38,748 nt of DNA. Source: Deltaproteobacteria bacterium. Lineage in GTDB: Bacteria; Desulfobacterota; Binatia; DP-6. Numbering within the stretch: the first letter of the stretch is position 1; every line of letters begins with the position of its first letter. The stretch covers positions 13,984 to 52,731 of the forward strand of contig VBKF01000130.1 of the NCBI GenBank assembly GCA_005888095.1, written 5' to 3'. A program made the translations under genes and the position numbers. This document shows positions 1 through 8,426 of this stretch, one piece after another. Under the pieces are notes generated by a model. It was given only the letters and a program-made list of their open reading frames with translations, did no database searches and was not told the origin of the DNA.

Positions 1-86
1 AGCTCTGGTTCGATGCAACGATCGCAAGGAGACGGCGCCCCCTCGCGGCGCGGAATGGATCTCTCTTTGCCGGCCCGACGCTCGGT

Positions 87-2474
87 GTGCTATCTGCCGG
101 GCGGCGGGAAGCGGCGTCGCGGACCAAATCAGCTTTCCGATCACCGGCAGCGCCAGTGCAATCCTCGCGGGACAGGACGCTCACGCTGACCACCTTCTTG
201 GTCCTTGCTGTCACGGTGTCGGGCCTTTACGCCAAAGCGATGGGCGCGCCGTTCATCTTCGACGACCTGCCCGGCATCGTGAACAACCCTTCGATCGTGA
301 GGCTCTGGCCCCTGATCGGCGACTCGAGGAACCGCGGCCCGCTCAATCCGCCGCCACTTGCCCCCACTGCTCGCCGGCCGCTTCCCAACCTGACGCTTGC
401 GCTCAACTACCACTTCGGCGGTCTGCAACCTGTGGGCTACCACGTCTTCAACCTCGGCGTGCACGTGCTATCGGCGGTGGTACTGGCTTCGGTCGTCAGC
501 CGAACGCTACGCCTCCCGTACTTCGGGGGAGTGTGGGACCGTGCGGCTTGGGCGTTGTCGTTGGCCGTCGCCCTCGTGTGGGCAGTGCATCCGCTCAACA
601 CGGAAGCTGTCGTGTACGTGACGCAGCGGACGGAGCTGTTGGTGGCGCTCTTCTACCTGACAACGCTGTGGGCGGCGGTTCGCTACTGGAGCGCGGATTC
701 CGAGGGGGCGCGTGCCTTCTGGCTCGTGGCAGCGGTCCTGGCGTGTCTCGCCGGCACGGCGTCGAAGGAGATCATCGTCTCTGCCCCGCTCGTCGTACTG
801 TTGTACGAGCGAACCTTCCTCGGCCCATCGCCGCGGACCCGTCGGTCCTGGCCGTTCTACGCGGGTCTGACGCTCGGTTGGGTGTTGCTCGCGCTACTCA
901 GCGCTCGGGGCATCGGCGGCCTGTCGGATCCACGCCACAGAGTGCCCGTCCTCGTATGGTGGTTCACCCAGGCGAAGGTGCTCCTGCTCTACCTGAAGCT
1001 CGCGGTCTTGCCGTGGCCGCTGTCGATTCACTACGCACCGATATATCTGCGGACGTTCGAGCTGGCATGGCCCTGGTTGGCGGCGGTGACGATCGTGGCT
1101 GCCGCCACGCTCGCTCTGGTGTGGCCGCGCCCTGCCGTGCGCTTCGTCGCAGCGGCAGTGGTGTTGGTTCTGGCACCGACGCTGGTGGTGCCGCTCCCGA
1201 AGATGGTCGCCGCCGAACGGAGGATGTATCTCCCATTGGCCGGCATCGTCACGGTCGCCATCGTCGGCGGATATCGGCTCATATCCACCCGCTGGCCGTC
1301 CGGCAGCGCCCGTCTGTCCGCCGTCGCGATAATGACGTTGCTCCTCGCGTTCAGCTTCATGACGGTCCGCCGGCTGGCGGCATACGAAACCTCCGTTACT
1401 ATCTGGCAAGATGCCGTGCTGCACCAGCCCGACGATCCCATGGCCCACTACAACCTGGGCGTGGCACTCGTCGAGGAAGGTCGGCCGCCGCAGGAAGCGA
1501 TGATGCAGTTCGAGCACGCTCTGCGGCTCGACCCCGAGCATACCGGCGCGCTCGACAACCTCGGCATGCTTCTGAACCGTCTCGGCCGGCCGCGGGAAGC
1601 GATGACGCGGTTCGAGGAGGCCTTGAGGATCGAGCCGGACGACGCCGTTGCCCACAACAACCTTGGGGCCGTTCTGATCGCTCTCGGTCGGCCGCAGGAA
1701 GCGATCCAACACTTGAACCAGGCACTGACGCTCAAGCCCGACGAGCCGAAATCCAAGGTTCACCTGAATCTCGGAAAGGCGCTGATGGATAGCGGTCGCG
1801 CGAACGACGCGATCGCGCATCTCGAGCAGGCGATTCGCCTCCAATCCGATGATGCCGACGCGCATTACAGCCTCGGCGTGGTCCTGACCAATACCGGACG
1901 GCCCGCGGATGCGGTCGGGCATCTTGAGCAGGCTCTACGCTTGAAGCCCGGAGACGCCGAGGCTTACAACGCGCTCGGCAGCGCGTCGCTGAGGATGGGG
2001 AACTCCCGGAGCGCGGCCGAATACTACGAGCACGCCCTCGAGCTGAAGCCCAACTACTCCGAAGCCCACAACAACCTCGGCGCAGTGCTCCTCGACCTCG
2101 GTCGGCCACATGACGCCATCGAGCACTTCGAGCAGGCGCTCCGGTTGAAGCCCGACAACGCCAATGCACACTACAACCTGGCGAGCACCCTGATGAACAT
2201 CGGTCGGCCGCGGGACGCCATCGAGCATTTCGAGCAGGCCCTCCGGCTCAACCCGACCGATGCGCAGATCCGCTTCAATTGCGCGACCGCATACGCCGGC
2301 AGCAACCAGCCCTCCGAGGCTGTCGCGATGGCCGAAGACGCGCTCGCCCTCGCACGATCGCACGGAGATACCGCTCTCGCCGACGAGATAGAGACGTGGC
2401 TCACACGGTATCGCGCGGCGCCAACGAACGACCGCCTTTCCCCCGTTCGCGGTCCCCGGGGGTCGTCCCGGTAG
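87..2474 (+). CDS. TMTC-like GT-C membrane protein with C-terminal TPR array
   Basis: The 795-residue protein has two halves. Residues about 30-445 are hydrophobic with roughly ten membrane segments. The first extracytoplasmic loop carries an acidic pair (FDDLPGIVNN, about residue 58), as expected for GT-C glycosyltransferases, and HPLNTEAVVYVTQRTELL follows. Residues about 450-770 form about nine 34-residue TPRs of the NLGxxLxxxGRPxxAIxHFEQALRLxPD type. This is the layout of eukaryotic TMTC O-mannosyltransferases and their bacterial relatives. Transfer of a sugar from a lipid carrier to exported protein is an inference. The start is GTG at 87; ATG 55 is out of frame. It shares architecture with the tandem pair at 15051-19159 but its motifs are more divergent. 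It converges with the radical SAM gene, leaving a 93-base gap in which I see nothing. Confidence 0.85.
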   Translation: MLSAGRREAASRTKSAFRSPAAPVQSSRDRTLTLTTFLVLAVTVSGLYAKAMGAPFIFDDLPGIVNNPSIVRLWPLIGDSRNRGPLNPPPLAPTARRPLPNLTLALNYHFGGLQPVGYHVFNLGVHVLSAVVLASVVSRTLRLPYFGGVWDRAAWALSLAVALVWAVHPLNTEAVVYVTQRTELLVALFYLTTLWAAVRYWSADSEGARAFWLVAAVLACLAGTASKEIIVSAPLVVLLYERTFLGPSPRTRRSWPFYAGLTLGWVLLALLSARGIGGLSDPRHRVPVLVWWFTQAKVLLLYLKLAVLPWPLSIHYAPIYLRTFELAWPWLAAVTIVAAATLALVWPRPAVRFVAAAVVLVLAPTLVVPLPKMVAAERRMYLPLAGIVTVAIVGGYRLISTRWPSGSARLSAVAIMTLLLAFSFMTVRRLAAYETSVTIWQDAVLHQPDDPMAHYNLGVALVEEGRPPQEAMMQFEHALRLDPEHTGALDNLGMLLNRLGRPREAMTRFEEALRIEPDDAVAHNNLGAVLIALGRPQEAIQHLNQALTLKPDEPKSKVHLNLGKALMDSGRANDAIAHLEQAIRLQSDDADAHYSLGVVLTNTGRPADAVGHLEQALRLKPGDAEAYNALGSASLRMGNSRSAAEYYEHALELKPNYSEAHNNLGAVLLDLGRPHDAIEHFEQALRLKPDNANAHYNLASTLMNIGRPRDAIEHFEQALRLNPTDAQIRFNCATAYAGSNQPSEAVAMAEDALALARSHGDTALADEIETWLTRYRAAPTNDRLSPVRGPRGSSR

Positions 2475-2567
2475 GTGTACATCGCGCCGCCGGCGAGCGT
2501 GGCCGCGGGTCGCTGCAGCGCACGCAGGCGCGGCGGGAGTCGGCCTGGCGTTGAGCCGGGCGACGAC

Positions 2568-3608
2568 TCAGGCGTACGCGTGGATGCTGTCGACGGCGGT
2601 CGAAAGCGGTCGCTCGAAGAGAAGGTTGAACTCGAGCATCGGACCGACAGTGCATCGCGTGCAGGGTGTCTCGCGATTCCACGCCTCGCGCCAGCCATGG
2701 GCGAGGAGGTCGACCGGCGTGGTCTTTCCCTTGACGTACACGCAGGGGTACGCCTTGCCGAGCGGATCGATGTACAGGAAGCCGCGGCCGGCGCCGCAGC
2801 GGACCCCGGGCGCGTAGTACGCGGAGATCGAGAAGTCCTCCCACCGGGACAGGAACTCGAGATAGGGCGACGAGCTGACGACCGGGCGTCCCTTGCGCTT
2901 CTCCTCGAGAAGCCCGCGCCAGAAGGCGCGGAGCTGCTCGTTCGAGACGGAGGAAGAGACGCCGCCACGCACGACGTCGGTGTCCACGCACTGCGGCTGG
3001 AAGTGCATCCGGAAGCCGCTCGCCTCGGCCTGCCGCAGGAGCGCGTCCGCATGCCCGATGCTGTGCTCCGTCACGACGCAGATCGCGATCACCGGCTTGC
3101 CGTCGCCAACGAGCCGCGTGACGGCTGCCATGACGCCGTCGTAGGACCCCTCGCCCCGGGCGGCGACGTGCGAAGTCTCGTCCCCGTCGAGGCTCGTGTA
3201 GACCAGGTCCGCGAGCTCGAGCCGTTCGGGATGCCGATCGAACAGGGTGAGATTCGAGTTGACGCTGACCCAGAATCCCCGCTCCTTCGCCATCGCGATG
3301 ATGTCGCCGAGATCCCGGCGCATCATCGGCTCCCCGCCCGCGAGCCCGAGCCGGCGGACACCCATCTCCCGGAGACGGCCGAACAGGACGTCGATGCGGG
3401 GAAGATCAAGGTTCGTCGGGTCGATGAAGGGGCAGTTGCAGTACGAGCACCGCAGGTTGCAGCGGTTGGTGACGGCGAACGTCGCCGAGAAGGGTCGCGG
3501 CGGGCCATCGACCATGTATGCGAGGAGGCTAGTCCCGTACGCGTAGCCGAGCGCGAGCTTGTCAGCCAGCCGCACCGGATATCCCCAGGAGATAGAGCCA
3601 GACGACAC
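2568..3608 (-). CDS. Radical SAM protein with SPASM-like C-terminus
   Basis: The 346-residue protein has the radical SAM cluster CNLRCSYC (C50, C54, C57) and the SAM-binding GGEP at 91-94. A C-terminal Cys set (C271, C289, C316, C319, the last two as CTRC) resembles a SPASM or twitch auxiliary iron-sulphur domain, as in PqqE/MoaA-like enzymes that modify peptides or small substrates. The reaction cannot be told from sequence. Its first 47 bases overlap the end of the upstream UbiA-family gene in another frame, so the two are very likely co-transcribed and functionally paired. The N-terminal 35 residues before the barrel (WGYPVRLADKLALGYAYG) are not explained by the family and may be an amphipathic membrane anchor. 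Confidence 0.88.
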   Translation of the reverse strand: MSSGSISWGYPVRLADKLALGYAYGTSLLAYMVDGPPRPFSATFAVTNRCNLRCSYCNCPFIDPTNLDLPRIDVLFGRLREMGVRRLGLAGGEPMMRRDLGDIIAMAKERGFWVSVNSNLTLFDRHPERLELADLVYTSLDGDETSHVAARGEGSYDGVMAAVTRLVGDGKPVIAICVVTEHSIGHADALLRQAEASGFRMHFQPQCVDTDVVRGGVSSSVSNEQLRAFWRGLLEEKRKGRPVVSSSPYLEFLSRWEDFSISAYYAPGVRCGAGRGFLYIDPLGKAYPCVYVKGKTTPVDLLAHGWREAWNRETPCTRCTVGPMLEFNLLFERPLSTAVDSIHAYA

Positions 3609-4449
3609 CGAAGTAGGCCTTGGTGAGCAGCCAGGCGGTTCCCGGGTTACGGACCGCGAAGAAGAGGGCCAGCGGTGTGAAGGCGGTCAGGGCACCCGCC
3701 GCTCCGAGCGGGGCACGCAAGGTGAGGAACACCAGCAGCGAGAGGACGATCAGGACGTTGCCCGCGAGTATGGGAGACCGGACCGCAGTCGTCCGAATCC
3801 CGTTCGCCGCGTCCGGGACACGGTCGTCGAGGGTCTGAAAGAGATGACAGACCGCCGTCATGAGACCGATCAGGACGACGAGTGGTCCGGGTGCGCCCAC
3901 GATGGTCGCGTAGAGCGCTCCCCAGAGCCAGACCCAGACGACGTCGGCCACGGGGACACCCTTGAAGGCCACGGAGTAGGCCACGTTCACGATCATCACG
4001 CCGAGGACAGCGCCGGCGGCGATGGGACCGAGCGCCACAAAGGCAATGAGGAGCGTCACGAGCTTGAGGACGAAGGTGGCGAGGACGCTTGCGCGTCGGT
4101 GCTCGACGTAGATCTTGATCACCGCCCGGTCCTTCTTCGGGTTGTTCCAGTCGCCGGGGGCGTCGTACAGGTCGTTGAACGCGTACATCGCGCCGATGGC
4201 GAACACTGAGACGAGGGTTTGTGCCACACCTCGCCAGAGGCTCGCGCTCTGATGCACGATCAGCGAGAGGTTCACCGCCAGCAGGGCTCCCTCGCCGCGG
4301 CTAATTCGATGAAGGGTCGATGCAAGCATGGCCCATGATAGGTCGGCGAGTGCGGTCGGCCGCGTCGCGGCGACCGGGACGGTCCGGACCGTCGTAGCGT
4401 AGGGCGGCGCTCCGTACACCGCGTGCTCGACGGTCTCGGGTGCGGACAT
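3562..4449 (-). CDS. UbiA-family membrane prenyltransferase
   Basis: The 295-residue protein has about eight or nine membrane segments. It carries both aspartate motifs of the UbiA superfamily: NDLYDAPGD (N92, D93, D96, D100) followed by NPKKDR, and LDDRVPDAANG (D208, D209, D213). These bind Mg and the prenyl diphosphate. The family attaches isoprenoid chains to aromatic or sugar-phosphate acceptors in the membrane; the acceptor is unknown here. I place the start at ATG 4449 (MSAPETV). The longer open frame to 4641 has atypical composition, and a promoter-like sequence sits directly before ATG 4449. No Shine-Dalgarno sequence is visible, so the mRNA may be leaderless. Overlap with the downstream radical SAM gene suggests a two-gene operon that builds and modifies a prenylated compound. 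Confidence 0.85.
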   Translation of the reverse strand: MSAPETVEHAVYGAPPYATTVRTVPVAATRPTALADLSWAMLASTLHRISRGEGALLAVNLSLIVHQSASLWRGVAQTLVSVFAIGAMYAFNDLYDAPGDWNNPKKDRAVIKIYVEHRRASVLATFVLKLVTLLIAFVALGPIAAGAVLGVMIVNVAYSVAFKGVPVADVVWVWLWGALYATIVGAPGPLVVLIGLMTAVCHLFQTLDDRVPDAANGIRTTAVRSPILAGNVLIVLSLLVFLTLRAPLGAAGALTAFTPLALFFAVRNPGTAWLLTKAYFGVVWLYLLGISGAAG

Positions 4450-4457
4450 CCGTCCAG

Positions 4458-4487
4458 TTCTACCACGGCATGCTGTCCTGAAGTCAA
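4458..4487 (-). promoter_or_regulatory. Candidate sigma-70-type promoter for the UbiA-family gene
   Basis: On the minus strand TTGACT (4487-4482) is followed, after 18 bases, by GTAGAA (4463-4458). The predicted transcription start, near 4451, is only about two bases before ATG 4449. The -10 is poor by E. coli rules but resembles those proposed elsewhere in this window. Confidence 0.35.
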
Positions 4488-4711
4488 TGAAAATTCCGGG
4501 CGGGCTCCGCGGTCCCGGGCGGCTCTGTAGCCTCCGGATGCTCCCCGCCTGTTGACCCTTCGCCTGCCGATGTCCGCAGCCGTCGAGAACGCGATCGGGA
4601 GCTCCAGTTGACCCTCGGCCTCGCATGAACCTCGTGGTCAAGGGGCGCGGCTACCTCGCTCCGATGGCGGTGGACGAGGCGTCCGTGGTCGCAGCGCTCT
4701 CGCTGGCCCGG

Positions 4712-6391
4712 CTATGGGGGGCAGCCCCCGGGAGCTGGCGCGTTCACCGCGGAGAACAGCTTGTCGGGCGCGAATTTCGGCGTACCCCCGAAGGTCATGC
4801 AATAGTGCGTCCCTCCGGTTGTAAGCACGACCGAGACCGGATTCGGGTCGCTCGCAAGTGTATGACCAAGAGCGGCTCCGCTGGCGATGACCTTCACGGC
4901 CTTGCCGGCCATCATCGCGACGAACCTGACCGGCCCGTCCGACCGGGTGGCGTCCTTGTAGACGTAGCCGTTCCTGCTCGTCCGCCAGTTGGCCTGCGGC
5001 AGCGTGTAGGTGTCGTCGAACTCAGTGCTGACGACTCGGAGATCGGCGGGATGCAACGTCGGGTCGTCCCCGCTGCCCGGCCCACCGCCGAGCGAGATAC
5101 CGGGGTCCTTTGCCATTACTGCGAACGACTTCTTGATCGCAGTGCCGGTTTTCGTCTTGAGAACGAGCTTCTTCCCGTTCAGGAACTGATCACCAGCATC
5201 GACGGTGGGCGCTACGCGGCGGACCTGTCCCGCGTTGATCGCCACGTAGTAGAGGGCGCCATCCGGCCCGAAGATGAGGTCGACCGGCCCGCCGGCATAG
5301 TTCACGAATGCGCTCGGCGTGCCAACGATCCCATCGCGAGTATCGTTCACAACGGCGTCGTAGATGTTGCTGATGTTGAAATCGGCGAAGAAGTAGTGAC
5401 CGCCGCGTCCGCCGAAGGTTGCGGGCGCGAATGCACCCCCGATCACCGTACCGCCGAGCTCAGGAAGGCCCTCACCGCCGCAGCCGGTGTCGAGGTCCGA
5501 GTAACCATGCCAGTACTCGAAGATCGGATCCTTGTCGCCGGGATGCTCACAGGCGGACGGCAGCGTGCCTTCGCAGTGAGGCCATGCATAGTCAGCGCCC
5601 ACGGTGACGATGTCGATCTCCTCGATCGTCACGTCGCCGACGTCACCGAGCCAGAGCGCCCCGGTGACGGGATCGAACCCGAAGCGAAAAGGGTTGCGGA
5701 AGCCGCTTGCGAATATCTCGCCACGCTTGCCGGCCTGCCCGACGTACGGATTGTCTTCGGGGACGCTGCCGTCGAGCTCCAGACGGAGCACCTTACCCTC
5801 GAGCGCGTTCAAATCTTCGGCGTACGGGTTGGTCGCCAGGCCGGGGCAGACGAGCGGGTCGCCGACCCCGGTATCGCCCACACTCACGTAGAGCTTCCCA
5901 TCCGGACCGATCCGCATCCCGCCGCCATCGTGGTGCTCCTCGTCGGTACGGATTCCCGTGAGGAGAACGGTGGGCGAATCGATGCTCGTCCCGGTCATGG
6001 TGACTCGAACGACCTCGTTCGAACGGTCGGCCGCAACGTTGCAGCCACCGTCCGGCTCGGTTCGGTAGAGGTAGATGAAGCCGTTGGTCAGGAAGCTGGG
6101 ATCGATCGCAATGCCGAGGAGACCCATCTCACCCGCGGCGCACACCGGGATCGTCCCGAGCGTGGTGACCGTGCCCGCGTCGAAGAGCTTGAGCGCGGCG
6201 TTCCCCGACCCGCTGAACCCGCCCTTCTCCGCGACGAGCAACCGGTGATCGGGCAAGAACGCGATGGCGGTCGGTGTGTCGAGCCCAGTGACGTATGCGG
6301 TCTGGGTAAAACCGGGTGCGACTGCGGCCCGCGCATCGGCGACAAGGGCGAGACCGAGCGCGGCGATCAAGAGACGGACCAGGCGCGGCAC
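4712..6391 (-). CDS. Secreted PQQ-type sugar dehydrogenase (GSDH family) with extra C-terminal domain
   Basis: The 559-residue protein begins with a signal peptide (residues 1-22, cleaving after ARA). A six-bladed beta-propeller of the glucose/sorbosone dehydrogenase family spans about residues 25-394. Typical motifs are LDTPTAIAFLPD, GLLGIAIDPSF, HHDGGGMRIGPDGKLYVSVGD (the HH at 153-154 is where the family's catalytic His lies), GFRNPFRFGFDP and FGPDGALYY. The family oxidises aldoses or related sugars in the periplasm with PQQ. Residues 395-559 form an additional domain (WRTSRNGYVYKDA near residue 469) whose pattern recalls the C-terminus of the Cys-module protein at 19357. The start is GTG 6391, chosen because AGGGGGG lies just upstream. 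No PQQ synthesis gene is nearby. The 262 bases downstream, up to the UbiA-family gene, hold only that gene's promoter. Confidence 0.87.
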   Translation of the reverse strand: MPRLVRLLIAALGLALVADARAAVAPGFTQTAYVTGLDTPTAIAFLPDHRLLVAEKGGFSGSGNAALKLFDAGTVTTLGTIPVCAAGEMGLLGIAIDPSFLTNGFIYLYRTEPDGGCNVAADRSNEVVRVTMTGTSIDSPTVLLTGIRTDEEHHDGGGMRIGPDGKLYVSVGDTGVGDPLVCPGLATNPYAEDLNALEGKVLRLELDGSVPEDNPYVGQAGKRGEIFASGFRNPFRFGFDPVTGALWLGDVGDVTIEEIDIVTVGADYAWPHCEGTLPSACEHPGDKDPIFEYWHGYSDLDTGCGGEGLPELGGTVIGGAFAPATFGGRGGHYFFADFNISNIYDAVVNDTRDGIVGTPSAFVNYAGGPVDLIFGPDGALYYVAINAGQVRRVAPTVDAGDQFLNGKKLVLKTKTGTAIKKSFAVMAKDPGISLGGGPGSGDDPTLHPADLRVVSTEFDDTYTLPQANWRTSRNGYVYKDATRSDGPVRFVAMMAGKAVKVIASGAALGHTLASDPNPVSVVLTTGGTHYCMTFGGTPKFAPDKLFSAVNAPAPGGCPP

Positions 6392-6531
6392 GCCGGACCC
6401 CCCTAACTCGGTCGGACCTTCTTGTCCAGTTGAAATTCTCTGGACCGGTCGCCCTCACCATCTCCAACGCCTCGCCCTGCCTTTACGATTCGGTTGCGGG
6501 GTGGTCACTCGACGCACTAGGATCGCAGCCC

Positions 6532-7332
6532 ATGTTCCGCTCGATCATGCCGCTGGCCGCCGTCGTCGTAACGCTGATCCGCCCTGTTCCTGCATGGACG
6601 GGAACACCACCCCACGTCGAGTACCGGGACGATCGGATAACCCTCCGGGCCGACGAGAGTGCCATGAAGGACATCCTCGAGGAGCTGCGGCGGCAGAGCG
6701 GCGCCGAGCTCCGCGGTGAGCCGGCGGCGACCGGACCGGTCACGCTTCACGTCGAGGCCGTCCCCGTCCGGGAGGCCCTCGAACGACTCCTTGGCGAGCG
6801 CAGTTTCACCTTGACGTACGGCGAGAACGGCCGGCTCAAGGCGATCGACTTGAAGGGCGGACCCGTGGCTGCGGTTCCGCAACAGGAGCGAGCGAAGCCC
6901 CCAGCCCCGGTCTCCCGGAAGGTGACCTGGGACGGGACGGCCCACGTCTTTGCCGTGCCAAAGCTCATTCCGGTGAGCGGAGGGCTCGCCCAGGCGTTGG
7001 GACAGGACCACGTCTTCTTCGTGCACCTCATGCAGGCAGCCGCCGAGAAGTGCCCCGACCGCATGTGTCGCAAGCAGGCATGGCACGCCGGTCTCCGAGC
7101 GTTGGAGGAAGATCAGGACCTTCGGAACCAGTTTCTCGCCGCGACCGGGGTGATGGACGACGCCGAGCTGACCGCCTTCGTGGAGGCAATGGCGCGGCAG
7201 ACCCCGGACGGCGCGGAAGACATCGTGAAGCAGATCGTCCACGAGACCCGGATCCCGGAGTTCCGCGCCCGCGCGCGTGCCGTCCTCTCCCAGCTCCGTC
7301 AGAACCGCGCGGCGATCACCGCCGAGCGTTGA
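6532..7332 (+). CDS. Small secreted protein with STN-like (secretin/TonB short) domain
   Basis: The predicted protein is 266 residues from ATG 6532 (MFRSIMPLAAVVV), which begins a signal peptide; the open frame upstream looks non-coding. Residues about 27-100 read VEYRDDRITLRADESAMKD, then an ILEELRRQSG helix, then VREALERLLG and FTLTYGENGRLKAIDL. This is the pattern of STN domains found at the N-termini of secretins and TonB receptors, and alone in some periplasmic proteins. The remainder is helical with two cysteines near residue 180 and has no recognised fold. A role in periplasmic scaffolding or binding is a guess. It converges on the SGNH gene with a 17-base overlap of the two 3' ends. 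TTGCGG-18-TAGGAT before the start is a weak promoter candidate. Confidence 0.7.
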   Translation: MFRSIMPLAAVVVTLIRPVPAWTGTPPHVEYRDDRITLRADESAMKDILEELRRQSGAELRGEPAATGPVTLHVEAVPVREALERLLGERSFTLTYGENGRLKAIDLKGGPVAAVPQQERAKPPAPVSRKVTWDGTAHVFAVPKLIPVSGGLAQALGQDHVFFVHLMQAAAEKCPDRMCRKQAWHAGLRALEEDQDLRNQFLAATGVMDDAELTAFVEAMARQTPDGAEDIVKQIVHETRIPEFRARARAVLSQLRQNRAAITAER

Positions 7333-8413
7333 CTCGCTCGACGAACGATCCTGCCTCGGACGCCAGCGTCTCGGCCATCATGCGATGCGCCGTCGGATTC
7401 GGGTGGGCGTCGAGTCCGTTCGTCAGCGTCCCCGTCGGATGGCGATCATAATACTCCGCCGCTACGGGCGCGAAGTCGACGAAGGTCAGGTCCTTGCCCT
7501 CGACCGCCCTCTTCAGCGCCAGAGGGAGCGTCTGCACGCGACCGCGTGGCAGATAGGGAATATTCAGCACGATCAGGCTCGCTCCCATGCCGTGCGCTTC
7601 GCGGACCATGGCGTCGATCATCGCCTGGATGCCGGCGGCCGCGATCTCCGGTGACGCGTCGAACCCGATCGTGTCCGCGTTGCGGTACTTGAAGAGCTCC
7701 ATCCGAGCGGCCCACTTGGCCCCCTCGAACCACGCCCGCACACCCGACGGGTCGCGCATCGAGAATTCCGTCATGAACGCGCGGTTGTCCTCCGGAGAAA
7801 AGTACTCCATGTGGGGGCGCCGCACGACGATCCGGCCATCCTGACGCTCGAGATACGAGACCGGGAGACAGTACGGAACGAAGTTCGGCGCGCACGGCGA
7901 GAGGTTCCTCCGCAGATGATCCTGCATGAAACCGTAGATGACTACCTTGGGTTTCAGGTCTGCAGCGCGTCGCAATCTCTGCAGCGATTGCACGGAGCCG
8001 TAGCCTCCCATCGCAAGATTCGCGATGGACACGTCCAGCATCTTGCCGAGTTGCTGCGGGTACGTCATTTCGCTCTCGACGCCCTGCCCCCAGGTGAACG
8101 AGCAGCCGATCGCCACGACGTCGACATGTTCCGGCGTCTGCTCACCCGGTGCGTTGACACGGGCGCCTCGGCGGTCGGTGAAGACGTGAAAGCGGAAGCC
8201 AGCCTGGAAGTCCAGCTGGGTCGAGCCATTGCGGACGGGCACGAAACCGATCTCGTCGTCGCGCTCGATGATCCAGTCGCCCGTGAGACGGACGGGGATG
8301 CGCGGCAGCGTCTGGCCCCTGTACCCGAAATAGAGGAGCGCGATCGCGAGACAGACGACGATCGTCCCGCTCCACATGAGCGCATGGAAGGCGATGAGTC
8401 GGCCGCGTGCCAT
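7316..8413 (-). CDS. Membrane-anchored SGNH/GDSL-type hydrolase
   Basis: The 365-residue protein has one N-terminal membrane segment (residues about 12-29), then a periplasmic SGNH domain. Block I is IGCSFTWGQGV with nucleophile S105. YGSVQSLQRL and VVIYGFMQDHLRRN fit the middle blocks. The C-terminal DAHPNPTAH supplies the Asp (335) and His (337) of the catalytic triad. Such proteins act as esterases or acyltransferases; in glycan loci they often add or remove acetyl groups. Its place at the end of a run with two glycosyltransferase-like membrane proteins fits a surface-glycan role, but the substrate is unknown. It starts 13 bases after the upstream stop, so it is probably in the same transcript. 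Confidence 0.8.
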   Translation of the reverse strand: MARGRLIAFHALMWSGTIVVCLAIALLYFGYRGQTLPRIPVRLTGDWIIERDDEIGFVPVRNGSTQLDFQAGFRFHVFTDRRGARVNAPGEQTPEHVDVVAIGCSFTWGQGVESEMTYPQQLGKMLDVSIANLAMGGYGSVQSLQRLRRAADLKPKVVIYGFMQDHLRRNLSPCAPNFVPYCLPVSYLERQDGRIVVRRPHMEYFSPEDNRAFMTEFSMRDPSGVRAWFEGAKWAARMELFKYRNADTIGFDASPEIAAAGIQAMIDAMVREAHGMGASLIVLNIPYLPRGRVQTLPLALKRAVEGKDLTFVDFAPVAAEYYDRHPTGTLTNGLDAHPNPTAHRMMAETLASEAGSFVERVNARR

Positions 8414-8426
8414 CGGGCTGGTGGCG

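Noticed and set aside
2475..2567. GC-rich inverted segments between convergent genes as a bidirectional terminator.
   Set aside because: Only short, imperfect pairings could be found and no T run on either side.
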